From positions 1 to 64,000 of the forward strand of contig NZ_JAAQRO010000009.1 of NCBI RefSeq assembly GCF_012070565.1: a stretch of DNA of 64,000 nt. The letters are read 5' to 3'. The notes below the pieces were generated by a model. It searched no databases. It was not told the DNA's origin and saw only the letters and a program-made list of their open reading frames with translations. The stretch is from Anaerosporobacter faecicola (GTDB lineage Bacteria; Bacillota; Clostridia; Lachnospirales; Lachnospiraceae). This document shows positions 43,719 to 53,695 of the stretch, piece after piece; position 1 is the first letter of the stretch, and every line of letters starts with the position of its first letter. Made by a program: the position numbers and the translations under genes.

Positions 43719-45638
43719 ATGATAAAAGATTATTTACCAATATCCAAAGAGGATATGAAAAAACGTGGGATTGAACAGCTGGATTTTGTATATGTAATCG
43801 GGGATGCGTATGTTGACCATCCTTCTTTTGGACCAGCAATCATTAGCAGAATTCTAGAAGCGAATGGATATACAGTTGGAATCATTGCCCAACCAGATTG
43901 GAAAAAAGAAGAGAGTATTCAGATACTTGGAACGCCAAAGCTTGGATTTTTAGTAAGTGGAGGCAATATGGATACGATGGTAAACCATTATACGGTGGCG
44001 AAGAAACATCGGAAAGTGGATGCCTATACACCAGGTGGAGTTATGGGAAAACGACCTGACCGTGCGACAATTGTTTACTGCAATTTGATTCGTAAAGTTT
44101 ATAAGGATATTCCAATCATTACAGGTGGTATTGAAGCGAGTTTACGACGTTTGGCCCATTATGATTATTGGAGTGATAAAGTAAAACGTTCCATCTTGTT
44201 GGATTCTGGTGCAGACCTCATTTCTTATGGAATGGGAGAGCATTCGATCGTGGAAATTGCGGATGCATTGGCAAGTGGAATTGCAGTATCGGACATTACA
44301 TTTATTGCAGGTACGGTATATAAAGCAAAGAACCTTGACTCGGTATATGATGCGATTCAATTACCAGATTACCAAAGTATCTTGGCAAGTAAGGAAGAAT
44401 TTGCACGAAGTTTTTATCAACAATATATCAATACGGATCCATTTACAGCCAAACCGCTGGTTGAGAAATACAAAGAGAACGAGTATGTGGTCCAGAATCC
44501 TCCGGCAAAACCATTAACACAAGCAGAGATGGATCGTGTCTATGCACTTCCTTATATGCGAAGCTATCATCCTTCTTATGAAGAACAAGGAGGAATTCCT
44601 GCAATTGAGGAGTTGAAATTCAGTTTAGTAAGTAACCGTGGTTGTTTCGGTGGTTGTAGTTTCTGTGCTTTAACCTTTCATCAAGGAAGAATGATTCAGA
44701 CAAGAAGCCATGAATCGATCTTACAGGAAGCGAGACAGTTAATCTGGGACAAAGATTTCAAAGGATATATTAATGATGTTGGTGGTCCAACAGCGAACTT
44801 CCGTCATACTGCTTGTGAAAAGCAGAAAACAAAGGGGGTTTGTATGAATAAACAATGTTTATTCCCTACACCATGTAAGAATTTGAAGATTGATCATTCC
44901 GATTATTTAAGCTTGTTAAAGAAGTTAAGAGATTTACCAAATGTGAAAAAAGTATTCATTCGATCTGGAATTCGGTTCGATTATCTGATTAATGATCCAG
45001 ATCCTACATTTATGCGTGAACTATGTGAGAATCATGTAAGTGGACAGTTGAAAGTTGCACCGGAACATATCAGCGATCAGGTTCTAAAATTAATGGGAAA
45101 ACCTTCTAATAGTGTATATGAGCGTTTTATAAAAGCATATAAGAAGACCAATGAACAAGTGGGTAAGAAACAGTTTGTTGTTCCGTATCTGATGTCCTCG
45201 CATCCAGGTTCTACATTGAAGGAGGCTATCGCGTTGGCAGAATATCTACGTGATCTTGGGTATATGCCAGAACAGGTACAGGATTTCTATCCAACGCCTT
45301 CTACAATTTCTACTTGTATGTATTATACAGAATTAGATCCACGAACGATGGAAAAGGTATATGTACCGAAAAATCCACATGAAAAAGCGATGCAACGTGC
45401 ATTGATCCAGTATCGAAATCCAAAGAACTATGACCTTGTCTATGAAGCGTTACAAAAAGCAGGCAGACTGGATTTGGTTGGATTCGATAAGCATTGCTTG
45501 ATCCGTCCAAAACATACGGATGCATATGGAAAATCCAATGGATATAAAGGAAATCGTCCAGTAAATAAGAAAAATGGAGAACCGAATGGAAGACCGAAGA
45601 AAAAGAAAGCCATTCGAAATGTTCATAAGAAGAAATAA
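43719..45638 (+). CDS. YgiQ-family radical SAM protein
   Basis: The 639-residue protein has the radical SAM cluster motif Cys-x3-Cys-x2-Cys in [19 protein letters not shown] near residue 307, an N-terminal UPF0313/B12-like region ([38 protein letters not shown]), and a basic tail rich in Lys and Asn. The motif [23 protein letters not shown] is typical of the family. Its reaction is not known. A GG-rich ribosome site (AAAGG) precedes the ATG. Between a HAD phosphatase and a small membrane protein gene. Confidence 0.93.
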   Translation: MIKDYLPISKEDMKKRGIEQLDFVYVIGDAYVDHPSFGPAIISRILEANGYTVGIIAQPDWKKEESIQILGTPKLGFLVSGGNMDTMVNHYTVAKKHRKVDAYTPGGVMGKRPDRATIVYCNLIRKVYKDIPIITGGIEASLRRLAHYDYWSDKVKRSILLDSGADLISYGMGEHSIVEIADALASGIAVSDITFIAGTVYKAKNLDSVYDAIQLPDYQSILASKEEFARSFYQQYINTDPFTAKPLVEKYKENEYVVQNPPAKPLTQAEMDRVYALPYMRSYHPSYEEQGGIPAIEELKFSLVSNRGCFGGCSFCALTFHQGRMIQTRSHESILQEARQLIWDKDFKGYINDVGGPTANFRHTACEKQKTKGVCMNKQCLFPTPCKNLKIDHSDYLSLLKKLRDLPNVKKVFIRSGIRFDYLINDPDPTFMRELCENHVSGQLKVAPEHISDQVLKLMGKPSNSVYERFIKAYKKTNEQVGKKQFVVPYLMSSHPGSTLKEAIALAEYLRDLGYMPEQVQDFYPTPSTISTCMYYTELDPRTMEKVYVPKNPHEKAMQRALIQYRNPKNYDLVYEALQKAGRLDLVGFDKHCLIRPKHTDAYGKSNGYKGNRPVNKKNGEPNGRPKKKKAIRNVHKKK

Positions 45639-45662
45639 ACGACTAGTTAAGGAGGATAAAGA

Positions 45663-46301
45663 GTGGATAAGGGGAAACATGGTTATATTCCATATAAGAA
45701 GAAAAAACAATTATGTCATACATTTATTCTGGCAGCAATTGCAGCAGCAATCTTCATAGCAGGATATCTTTTAAATGATAACTCAAGAAATAATGTATTC
45801 ACGATTCTTGCGGTTTTGATGGTACTTCCTGGTGCAAAGATGCTTGTTGGTTATATTGTTGTCGCACCTTATCACACGATGGAAGAAAAGAGATACGCTG
45901 ATGTTTGTAAAGCAACACCAGAAGGGGTGATCCTAGTTTCTGATCTTGTACTGACATCACCAGATAAAGTAATGAATCTTGACTGTGCAGCGATTGATGA
46001 TCGACATGTAATCGCTTTGTTAGGAAAAGAAGGACAGGATACATCATATATACAAACCTATCTTTCTAGAACCCTGAAAAATCAAGGGTATTCCTGTGAG
46101 GTAAAGGTTATGACGGACTTCAGCAAATATATTCATCGTGTGAAAACGTTGACAACTAATACAGCGAAGGAAGCAGAAGCAATGACGGAATCGCAAGAAG
46201 ATTCCATCAATCAGGACATGGATAAAGAACAGATTACAGAGAACCAAGAAATTGTGCAAAAAGAGGAAATCAAAAAACTTCTATTAACATTAAATGTGTA
46301 G
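45663..46301 (+). CDS. Two-segment membrane protein, function unknown
   Basis: The 212-residue protein has a short basic N-terminus (KKKK), two adjacent hydrophobic segments (about 22-42 and 50-70), and a soluble C-terminal domain with a mixed alpha/beta look (VILVSDLVLTSPDKVMNLDCAAIDDRHVIALLGKE). The end is acidic. I recognise no family. GTG start with AAGGAGG. It sits 24 bases after the radical SAM gene and is probably in the same transcript. Confidence 0.82.
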   Translation: MDKGKHGYIPYKKKKQLCHTFILAAIAAAIFIAGYLLNDNSRNNVFTILAVLMVLPGAKMLVGYIVVAPYHTMEEKRYADVCKATPEGVILVSDLVLTSPDKVMNLDCAAIDDRHVIALLGKEGQDTSYIQTYLSRTLKNQGYSCEVKVMTDFSKYIHRVKTLTTNTAKEAEAMTESQEDSINQDMDKEQITENQEIVQKEEIKKLLLTLNV

Positions 46302-46419
46302 AATGTTAATCGAGGTGTCAAATCCCCGCGTTCAGTTTTTATAAGAAGTGGTGTTACAAATCAGTATGGGAGTAAGACACCCGAACTCGTAAATAAAAAG
46401 ATATTGAGGATAGACAGGA

Positions 46420-47379
46420 ATGCAGAGTATAATCGTATCAAAAAATGAAGCAAATCAGAGACTGGACAAATTATTGGCAAAATATCTGAACCAGGCTCCA
46501 AAGAGCTTTTTCTATAAGATGTTACGCAAAAAGAATATTACACTCAATGGGAAAAAGGCAGATGGAAGCGAAAAAGTAGTAGAGAATGATGAGATTAAGC
46601 TCTTTCTATCCGATGAAACCATTGCCAAATTCACCGGTGAAGTGACAGTACAGAAAGTGGATGCTAATCTAGCAGTTCTCTATGAAGATGAGAACATCTT
46701 ACTGATTAATAAAGAAGTTGGGATGTTATCGCAGAAAGCAGAGAAGGATGACGTTTCTTTAGTAGAGTGTATTGTTGATTATATGCTTCAAAGGGGACAA
46801 CTTACAAAAGAGGAACTTCGAAGTTTTAAACCATCTATATGTAATCGTCTTGACCGTAATACAAGTGGGATTGTTGTAGCAGGAAAAACATTGGCTGGTT
46901 TACAGGCAATGGCTCAACTGTTTAAAGATCGTACCATTGATAAATACTACCATTGTATCGTAAAAGGGAAAGTGGATACAAAGCAGAAGATTCAGGGGTA
47001 TCTAAAAAAAGATGAAAAGACCAATCGAGTATCCATCACAAGGGAGGAACAGGTTGGTGCTGATCCCATTGCAACGGAATATGTACCTTTACGTACCAAT
47101 GGATCGTATACATTACTTGAAGTTAAATTGATTACAGGAAAGACACACCAGATTCGTGCTCATCTGCAAAGCATTGGGCATCCCATTATTGGTGATTATA
47201 AGTATGGGGATTCTGCAACCAATCAACAGATGAAACAACGATACGGCCTAAGAAATCAATTACTTCACGCCTATCGGGTACATTTTCCTAAATTACAGGG
47301 GGCATGTAGTAACCTTTCGGATAAGGAATTTATTGCACCTCGACCAGAATTGTTTGAGAATATATTAAAAGATTTGTAA
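46420..47379 (+). CDS. RluC/RluD-type large-subunit pseudouridine synthase
   Basis: The 319-residue enzyme should convert uridines in 23S rRNA to pseudouridine. It has an N-terminal S4 domain (NQRLDKLLAKYLNQAPKSFFYKMLRKKNITLNGKKA) and the catalytic motif CNRLDRNTSGIVVAGKT near residue 144 with the active Asp. GKTHQIRAHLQSIGHPIIGDYKYG is the family's RNA-binding loop. It starts about 120 bases after the previous gene, the gap holding a diverged TGTCAAA/GACACCC pair. Confidence 0.94.
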   Translation: MQSIIVSKNEANQRLDKLLAKYLNQAPKSFFYKMLRKKNITLNGKKADGSEKVVENDEIKLFLSDETIAKFTGEVTVQKVDANLAVLYEDENILLINKEVGMLSQKAEKDDVSLVECIVDYMLQRGQLTKEELRSFKPSICNRLDRNTSGIVVAGKTLAGLQAMAQLFKDRTIDKYYHCIVKGKVDTKQKIQGYLKKDEKTNRVSITREEQVGADPIATEYVPLRTNGSYTLLEVKLITGKTHQIRAHLQSIGHPIIGDYKYGDSATNQQMKQRYGLRNQLLHAYRVHFPKLQGACSNLSDKEFIAPRPELFENILKDL

Positions 47380-47597
47380 GACTGTTTTGTATAGAATTAT
47401 ATGGAACGATATACTACATTGAGGAAACACGTGATTTTTAGCTAAGCTCGCAATAGAACTTTATGTCTATTTCATGAAATAATACTGTACATGTTGTAAA
47501 ATATGAGATATACTATATTGGTATTATATGTAAATCAATTCGATAAGCCAAACCAGATCATATACAAGATACATTCTAATAAAAGGAGAACAACTCT

Positions 47598-47648
47598 ATG
47601 AATGGTACACAAGTTAAGGTATCTATTCATAGAAAGCGTTTTCTCTAA
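47598..47648 (+). CDS. Possible 16-residue peptide (small ORF)
   Basis: A short frame, MNGTQVKVSIHRKRFL, has a strong ribosome site (AAAAGGAG) 9 bases before its ATG and is followed by a terminator-like hairpin at 47664-47703. It is basic with no membrane segment. It could be a leader peptide or a remnant. No other gene is in 47380-47734. Confidence 0.35.
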   Translation: MNGTQVKVSIHRKRFL

Positions 47649-47663
47649 ATATACCGCTAGGAG

Positions 47664-47703
47664 AGACTATGGTACGTATAAATGACTACGCCATAGCCTT
47701 TTT
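47664..47703 (+). terminator. Terminator-like hairpin
   Basis: AGACTATGG pairs with CCATAGCCT around an 18-base loop with one mismatch, followed by TTTTT. Confidence 0.55.
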
Positions 47704-47734
47704 CGTATTTTGAAATATGATAGAAGGTGATTAT

Positions 47735-48712
47735 GTGAGAGGTATAAAAAAGTTTCTCCACTCAATTTGGGGAAAAATCTTTTTTCTACTGATCGGTTTA
47801 GTGATTGGAGTGATTCTTGGTGCATATCATATAGAGGTTGCATATTTTCCATCGGTTCTAGCAATGATGGCATGCGTTCTTGTACTAGGGATCTTCATGG
47901 CGATCAACTTTGAGATTGATCTTTCTAGATTCATGATCAAAGCAGATAAGAAAAGGCAATATACCCAATATGTGTACTGGGCGATCGTATTTTTGCTGTT
48001 TGCTTTGTACTATAATTACAACTATGAGAAATTTCTTAAGACGTATCAGAGGAATATTTTCGGTATTGATCAAAGACAATATATCTTTCTTGTGAACTTT
48101 CTGATATTCCTAATTATGTCTATCATAATCTACCAAATTATCATTCAACAATATCGCATAAAAAATATTGGAAAGGGTGGTGTGGAACTAGAACGAATCG
48201 TCAGCAACGACGGATTAGCGGCGTTGGAAACAAATACAGATATGGTTAGCAGCATATGCAAACAGTTAGGTGCATTGGATGAAATTGTCCAGTATCTATA
48301 CCATCAGGGATATGTGGATGATCGTTTACCCTACAAGGAATATGTTGGTATCTTAGACCGTATTTTATTACCATTGTCAGAAAAACATGATGATGTTGTA
48401 ATACAGGCATTTACCAAGAAAGAGTATAAGGAATATCTTGATCATGAGGTTACGTTGACGACTGGACGAGTGAAAAAGATAGCATATGAATTAGATAAGT
48501 ATGGAATCTTAAAGGTGGAGGACACCATTCATATTCAATATCGGTTAGCAGCCTTTCACGAGTATACCAAAGATCCCTATGTCTATATTGTGGTAAAACT
48601 TGGGCCACTATATGATATTAAAATTGGAGAATTGATTTACGCCTATGTAAAATCATTTGAAGCACTATATTCCAAGTATGTTATGCTGATACTACAAGAA
48701 AGAGGGAATTGA
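47735..48712 (+). CDS. Four-segment membrane protein with a soluble C-terminal domain
   Basis: From GTG at 47735 the protein has about 325 residues. Four hydrophobic segments cover roughly residues 14-35, 40-58, 84-100 and 120-140; the rest is soluble, with a predicted helix-rich region (ELERIVSNDGLAALETNTDMVSSICKQLGALDEI). I do not recognise it. The frame is open to ATG at 47717, but that start has no ribosome site, while AGAAGGTGA precedes GTG. A small gene follows after 1 base, so they are co-translated. Confidence 0.75.
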   Translation: MRGIKKFLHSIWGKIFFLLIGLVIGVILGAYHIEVAYFPSVLAMMACVLVLGIFMAINFEIDLSRFMIKADKKRQYTQYVYWAIVFLLFALYYNYNYEKFLKTYQRNIFGIDQRQYIFLVNFLIFLIMSIIIYQIIIQQYRIKNIGKGGVELERIVSNDGLAALETNTDMVSSICKQLGALDEIVQYLYHQGYVDDRLPYKEYVGILDRILLPLSEKHDDVVIQAFTKKEYKEYLDHEVTLTTGRVKKIAYELDKYGILKVEDTIHIQYRLAAFHEYTKDPYVYIVVKLGPLYDIKIGELIYAYVKSFEALYSKYVMLILQERGN

Positions 48713-48713
48713 C

Positions 48714-48887
48714 ATGGATGAGAGAAGGTTAGAAGATTTATTTGCGAATCTACAGCCAAGAGAGAACAATACTCCCAAAAAAGTAAGTAAAGATTATGTC
48801 ATGGATAGTTACATACCGACCGCTTCCGGTGCAAGCGTGGTGGATAAATTACGTAATCGACATATATATACATATAATAATCGCTAA
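48714..48887 (+). CDS. Small hypothetical protein, possibly the start of a broken gene
   Basis: The 57-residue frame begins MDERRLEDLFANLQPRENNTPKK and is hydrophilic. AGAGGGA lies 7 bases before the ATG, and only one base separates it from the preceding stop, so translation is likely. The reading frame then stops, while a +1 frame stays open to 49128. A frameshift in a gene of about 137 codons is one reading; a genuine short protein is another. Confidence 0.5.
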   Translation: MDERRLEDLFANLQPRENNTPKKVSKDYVMDSYIPTASGASVVDKLRNRHIYTYNNR

Positions 48888-48888
48888 T

Positions 48889-49128
48889 ATGTTTAGGAAC
48901 CATCGAATTTGCCAAGAATATAATGATAGTACTATGGTAAATGAGGTGGTTCTTTTGGTTAAAGATATCAGTCAGTTTATAAATATAGATGATTTTGAAA
49001 AAAGAGAAAATGAACAAGGAAATCGAGTGGATTTTAACAATCGATTTCTTGTAGAATATGAGGAAATTCATCCTTGTGGAAAAGGAATTGTACAAGAAAT
49101 TTTAGAACAGTATCGGTCTTCTTTGTAA
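48889..49128 (+). pseudogene. Open +1 frame, possible 3' part of the preceding gene
   Basis: A 79-codon stretch (containing VNEVVLLVKDISQFINIDDFEKRENE) begins with ATG one base after the previous stop but lacks a ribosome site. Its composition looks coding-like (charged, with a hydrophobic strand). It continues upstream in the same frame to 48796, overlapping the 57-residue frame. I treat it as the likely displaced 3' half. Confidence 0.35.
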
Positions 49129-49331
49129 GTTGAAACTGTTTATTGTTCTTTGAGAATAAATTTGAATTGAAATGAGAGCTGAAAATTTTATTTTGTGGAG
49201 AAGTTTGGCAAGCGTGTGCTTTCCAAAGACGAATTTGATTAATCTGTGTAAATCCAATATTTATGGGATTCGAAATGGAATGACGAAGTTTTGAAACAAA
49301 TAATTGTTTTATATAATTTGAAAATCAGCAG

Positions 49332-49360
49332 TTGAAAAACCGAACAAATTTTCGTATAAT
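49332..49360 (+). promoter_or_regulatory. recU promoter with a near-consensus LexA box
   Basis: TTGAAA (49332-49337) and TATAAT (49355-49360) with 17-base spacing. CGAACAAATTTTCG (49341-49354) fills the spacer and fits CGAAC-N4-GTTCG except that the G of GTTCG is T. Same placement as in the dinB promoter at 17112. Confidence 0.65.
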
Positions 49361-49400
49361 GACAAGATAAGAATTCTTATTAAAGAAAGGAAGCACATCT

Positions 49401-49934
49401 ATGCCATCGTGGAACTCCAGAGGACTTCGAGGATCTACGCTAGAAGAATTGATCAATTTAACCAATGAGAAGTATCGAGCTAATCATCTTGCACTGATTC
49501 AGAAGATTCCAACGCCTATAAAACCAATTAATATAGATAAGACAACTAGACATATTACTTTAGCATATTTTGACCAAAAGAGTACAGTGGATTACATAGG
49601 AGCCGTACAGGGAATTCCAATCTGTTTTGATGCGAAAGAATGCGCAACAGATACGTTTCCTTTACAGAATATACATGCTCATCAAATCCAATTTATGAAG
49701 GAGTTTGAACAACAGGGAGGAGTTGCATTCCTGTTGCTTTACTATTCCAACAAAGATTATTTCTATTACCTTCGATTCCAAGAACTTCTTACGTTCTGGG
49801 AGCGTGCGGAACAAGGTGGTCGAAAGAGCTTTCGTTATGAAGAACTAGAACCTTGCTATGAGATTTCTACACATAATGGAGTCTTCGTCCATTATCTGGA
49901 GATGCTGAATCAGGACTTGGCAAGTCGGACGTGA
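49401..49934 (+). CDS. recU: Holliday junction resolvase RecU
   Basis: RecU cuts four-way DNA junctions in recombination and repair. The 177-residue protein has the RecU pattern: WNSRGLRGSTLEELINLTNEKYR at the start, IQKIPTPIKPI, YFDQKSTVDYIGAVQGIPICFDAKEC near residue 55 (catalytic Asp, Glu, Lys), FPLQNIHAHQIQFMKEFEQQGGVAFLLL, and GGRKSFRYEEL. AAAGGAAG precedes the ATG by about 8 bases. It has its own promoter with a LexA-like operator in the spacer and stands alone, apart from the ponA neighbour seen in Bacillus. Confidence 0.95.
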   Translation: MPSWNSRGLRGSTLEELINLTNEKYRANHLALIQKIPTPIKPINIDKTTRHITLAYFDQKSTVDYIGAVQGIPICFDAKECATDTFPLQNIHAHQIQFMKEFEQQGGVAFLLLYYSNKDYFYYLRFQELLTFWERAEQGGRKSFRYEELEPCYEISTHNGVFVHYLEMLNQDLASRT

Positions 49935-49994
49935 TAGCTAGAGCATGTTTATACGAAATTTCTATTTTATAATACAGAGGGTGAGGTATACGAC

Positions 49995-50690
49995 ATGAAG
50001 AAAATTGCATTAATAGGAATGGTACTGTGCATGATACTGGGAAGCACGGGTTGTACTGCGAATAAGGATATTACTACGAGTAATCGATCCGTTAATTCTT
50101 CGGGAAAAGAAGAGGATGCAATAGAAGTAGATAACCAAGAAAACGAAGCGGATACAGTAGAGGTAGATAACAAAGAAAATGATGAAAACGATGAGGAAAA
50201 AGGTTTTCGTTATGAAGAAGTACAAGATAAAATCAAGGATTATATGGACAAGTTAAGTAATGGGTTAACGAATATGGCTCTAGGTAATGAGGAAGATCCT
50301 TTATGTATACGTTCACATATAGGTACAATCGATTTAGCAAGTACAGAAGGTAATGAAGTAAAACAATATACCAATCAAAATGGTGAAGTTCTACGGTATT
50401 CCATTAGTCAATTTGGTGAATTGGGTTCAATAAATTATGAATATTACAAATTAAGTGAAGAACTGACATATATAACAGAATTACAGTCGGTATATAGTTA
50501 TCCTATTAATCTAGGGTATGATATAGATGTACTTAGAACGACATTTAAGGAATATATAGTCATGGATAATGAAATATATTGTATCGATAACTGCGAAGAA
50601 AAATTAGTTGAATATGAACGTGAAGACTCTGCAGTACCATTTCGCAGCTTTGAGGATCTTAATAAGAGTTTCGTAGAAAACGAAGAGTAG
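49995..50690 (+). CDS. Lipoprotein, function unknown
   Basis: The 231-residue protein has a lipoprotein signal, MKKIALIGMVLCMILGSTGC, with the lipobox STGC at residue 20. After it lies an acidic, repeat-like spacer (two copies of a VDNxENExD-type unit, residues 45-75), then a beta-rich domain with YRSHIGTIDLAS-like segments. No family recognised. GAGGT precedes the start by about 8 bases. The next gene, a serine hydrolase, is 200 bases on with its own ribosome site. Confidence 0.82.
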   Translation: MKKIALIGMVLCMILGSTGCTANKDITTSNRSVNSSGKEEDAIEVDNQENEADTVEVDNKENDENDEEKGFRYEEVQDKIKDYMDKLSNGLTNMALGNEEDPLCIRSHIGTIDLASTEGNEVKQYTNQNGEVLRYSISQFGELGSINYEYYKLSEELTYITELQSVYSYPINLGYDIDVLRTTFKEYIVMDNEIYCIDNCEEKLVEYEREDSAVPFRSFEDLNKSFVENEE

Positions 50691-50891
50691 CAATTCTAGT
50701 TGACCCGCAAAACATGAGCAAGTAGCGTGATAATGAGGATTGCGAATGTTTTAGAATAAGAAAGAGCGAATAGATTTAAGAATAAAACGGATTTTGCATT
50801 TTGGTAATAAAATAATATTCCGTTAATGTTTCTCCATTATTCTAGTAAGGAACTTCCTGTATAATCGTCTACATAACAGGAGGTTATGTGG

Positions 50892-52952
50892 ATGAAAAAG
50901 AAAAATGTTAAGCAGATCATTGCAATAATAGGTATTGGTATTTTAACGATGGTGCAGCCGATTTCTGCAAATGCTAGTGCTATACCCAATGAGAAAAGTT
51001 CTCAAAAAATGGCTTCTGAAGTACATAAGGATGGTGCCAATTCAGATGGGGAGCAAGTAACGCCTTCAGGCATCGACTATAAGGATTTACCCACGGAGAT
51101 TGACCGTTTTATAGAGGAACGGAAGGAAGGATGCGCTTCCGTTTCGTTAGCCGTATTTCAACAGGAGGATACGTTGTATGAGACGCAATATGGATATGCC
51201 AATCTGGAAGCAAAAGAAAAGGTGGATGAGAATACCGTTTATGAATGGGGATCCGTAAGTAAATTAATGGTTTGGGTTAGTGTCATGCAATTGTATGAGA
51301 AGAATGCATTAAGTTTGACGTGTGATATCAGAGAGTACTTACCAGATGGCTTTCTAAAAAAGATATCCTATAAAGAGCCAATAACCATGCTGGACTTGAT
51401 GAATCATACGGCGGGATGGCAGGAAACAACCTATGATGTAGAGGTGAAAGAACACAGTAAGATCATTGATTTGGAACAAGCATTGAGAGAGACAGAACCA
51501 CCTCAGATCTATAAACCAGGTACGGTAACGGCATATTCCAACTGGAGTACAGCATTAGCTGCTTTTATTGTTCAGAGAGTGAGCGGAGAAGATTATGTTA
51601 CTTATGTACAACAAAATATTTTAAAACCTTTAGGTATGGAACATACTTCCATCAGTATTGACTGCTCGGATAATCAATGGGTCATGGAACAGAGAAAACA
51701 TTTAACGTGTTACTCCATAACGCAGGAGAGTTATGAGAACTATGGGGAAGATATTCGCTATATTCTGCTTTACCCATCTGGGTCGGTAACAGGAACAAGG
51801 AATGATTTTCTGACATTTGCTAAGGCATTAGTTCCAGCCGAAGGAGAAGATTGTGTATTGTTTCAGAACAAAGAGACACTTGCTTTGATGAAACAACCAA
51901 CGAGTTTTTATGGAGATTCCGATATTCCAAGAAATTGTCATGGAATATGGACACTTCAATATACCGTTGATATTATGGGGCATAGTGGGAATACCAATGG
52001 ATGTAGTTCGATCCTAATGTTTGAACCAAATTCTGGGCTAGGCGTTGTTGTTATGACCAACGAAAGTTCGGAGACGGCGTTTAATTATGGAGTCTTATCC
52101 TTGATATTTGGAGATTACAGTAATAGTGAGCGAGTAAAGAAAGCAGGAACCACAGCGAGTAAGGATTTGAGCGGAATTTATACCTCTTGTCGTTCCTTTG
52201 AGAAAGGATTTAGTAGGATTTACAAATACATGGGAAGTCTTTTGCCTTTATCAAAAACAAAAGAGCAAGATGTTTATAAGCTTACCATTGGTCAAGGTAC
52301 ATTAACGAAAGTCGCAGAGCATCAGTACATTATGGATAATGAAAATGGCTGGCGTTATTTAATGTATGAAACGGAAAATGATACTGGAACAACGACATTA
52401 CAGATGTATACGGCGGATGTAGTGAAAGAAAATACGATAACATTTGGCTTAAAAGTTGGTTCGCTTGTAATTTTTCTTTTGTTTGTGTTTTTATCGATTC
52501 TTCTAATCCTGATACGTGTTGGTAAAACACTTTTTCAAATGATTGGTTGGAAGAAACACCATAAGGAAGAAGGAAAAGTAAAAGAATGCAATTCCGATGA
52601 ATTAAATATGAAGCAATCAAAGAAACCAAAGCAAACAAAACAACCAAAACAAAAGACGATGGATACCCTGCTAGTATTGAGTAATATTGTGATCGGAATA
52701 ATCTTTTATAACCTGATCTTATGTCCTTTGGATAATGGTAGTGTGCAATGTATTCCAGTTGTGATACAATGTAGTATATTGATGGTCTTAATCGTAATGA
52801 CAATCGTGCTGACAATTTATAAAGTATACTGTTGCAAGAAAGAACAGATAACCATGAGAAAAACATTATTAAGGATAAGGATAGCACTTATGAGTTGCTA
52901 TATATGTGGATTTCTAATCTACTGGCAAATGTTTAATTTCTGGAGTTGTTAG
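50892..52952 (+). CDS. Beta-lactamase-family (class C-like) serine hydrolase with C-terminal membrane domain
   Basis: From ATG at 50892 the protein has 686 residues. A signal peptide ends near residue 28 (ISANA). The serine hydrolase domain has SVSK (Ser near 121, Lys near 124), the tyrosine motif AYSNWS near 215, and HSGNTNG near 358, so the active site looks complete. A beta-barrel-like middle is followed by about four membrane segments (520 to the end) around a Lys-rich loop. Such proteins are penicillin-binding-like peptidases or esterases. AGGAGG lies 8 bases before 50892 but only 2 before 50886. A two-component system follows. Confidence 0.88.
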   Translation: MKKKNVKQIIAIIGIGILTMVQPISANASAIPNEKSSQKMASEVHKDGANSDGEQVTPSGIDYKDLPTEIDRFIEERKEGCASVSLAVFQQEDTLYETQYGYANLEAKEKVDENTVYEWGSVSKLMVWVSVMQLYEKNALSLTCDIREYLPDGFLKKISYKEPITMLDLMNHTAGWQETTYDVEVKEHSKIIDLEQALRETEPPQIYKPGTVTAYSNWSTALAAFIVQRVSGEDYVTYVQQNILKPLGMEHTSISIDCSDNQWVMEQRKHLTCYSITQESYENYGEDIRYILLYPSGSVTGTRNDFLTFAKALVPAEGEDCVLFQNKETLALMKQPTSFYGDSDIPRNCHGIWTLQYTVDIMGHSGNTNGCSSILMFEPNSGLGVVVMTNESSETAFNYGVLSLIFGDYSNSERVKKAGTTASKDLSGIYTSCRSFEKGFSRIYKYMGSLLPLSKTKEQDVYKLTIGQGTLTKVAEHQYIMDNENGWRYLMYETENDTGTTTLQMYTADVVKENTITFGLKVGSLVIFLLFVFLSILLILIRVGKTLFQMIGWKKHHKEEGKVKECNSDELNMKQSKKPKQTKQPKQKTMDTLLVLSNIVIGIIFYNLILCPLDNGSVQCIPVVIQCSILMVLIVMTIVLTIYKVYCCKKEQITMRKTLLRIRIALMSCYICGFLIYWQMFNFWSC

Positions 52953-53020
52953 AACGTAAGGTTCATGAACGGTTATATACGTTATCACAATAAAATCTAA
53001 GGATAAGGGGCGTTTTAGCG

Positions 53021-53695
53021 ATGGCGAATATTTTGATTGCAGATGATGAAAAAGAGATAATTAAGCTGTTACGGATGTATATTGAAAAAGAGGGTGTAAC
53101 CGTATACGAAGCGTATGATGGAGAGATGGCATATATGATATTAAAAAATTATACCATTGATCTAGCAATCATTGATATTATGATGCCAAAGCTAAATGGA
53201 TTTGATTTGATCAAAAGAGTGCGCAGGACAATGGACGTACCAATCATGGTGATTTCTGCTAAAGTTGATCTATCAGATCGAGTACTTGGATTAGAACTTG
53301 GAGCGGATGACTATATAACAAAACCTTTTGAACCGTTGGAGGTAGCAGCCAAAGTAAAGGCTCGGCTGAGAAGAATACAATCTATGGGCGGGAAGGAAGC
53401 AGAGGATACCATTACAGTTGGGGAAGTGGTATTACATCTGAAAGAGTGTGTGTTGTACAAAAAGAATGAAGTGATCCCTTTGACTAAGGTGGAATATATG
53501 GTACTAAAGATGTTTATGGAGAATCCGGGAAGAGTATTTACCAAAGAACAGATCTATGAGAATGCCTGGGGAGATGACTATGTTATGGACGATAACTCTA
53601 TACGAGTCATAATAAGTCGATTAAGGGAGAAACTAGGGGGAGATTACATAACAACCATACGGGGATTGGGGTATCGATTGGAGAAACATGAATAA
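53021..53695 (+). CDS. OmpR-family response regulator
   Basis: The 224-residue protein has a receiver domain with acidic pocket DDE at 8-10, phosphorylated Asp52 in AIIDIMMPKLNG, and conserved Lys in YITKPFEPLE. A winged-helix DNA-binding domain follows (NPGRVFTKEQIYENAWGDDYVMDDNSIRVIISRLREKL). It overlaps the histidine kinase gene by 8 bases and comes 68 bases after the serine hydrolase gene. The three likely form one operon; the envelope signal is not readable from sequence. Confidence 0.95.
   Translation: MANILIADDEKEIIKLLRMYIEKEGVTVYEAYDGEMAYMILKNYTIDLAIIDIMMPKLNGFDLIKRVRRTMDVPIMVISAKVDLSDRVLGLELGADDYITKPFEPLEVAAKVKARLRRIQSMGGKEAEDTITVGEVVLHLKECVLYKKNEVIPLTKVEYMVLKMFMENPGRVFTKEQIYENAWGDDYVMDDNSIRVIISRLREKLGGDYITTIRGLGYRLEKHE

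Noticed and set aside
46311-46392. Possible further fold-back copy (GAGGTGTCAAA ... AAGACACCCGAA)
   Set aside because: Only the GTGTC/GACAC core is shared, the arms do not pair well and no flanking direct repeat is seen. It may be a diverged copy, but the evidence is too weak.
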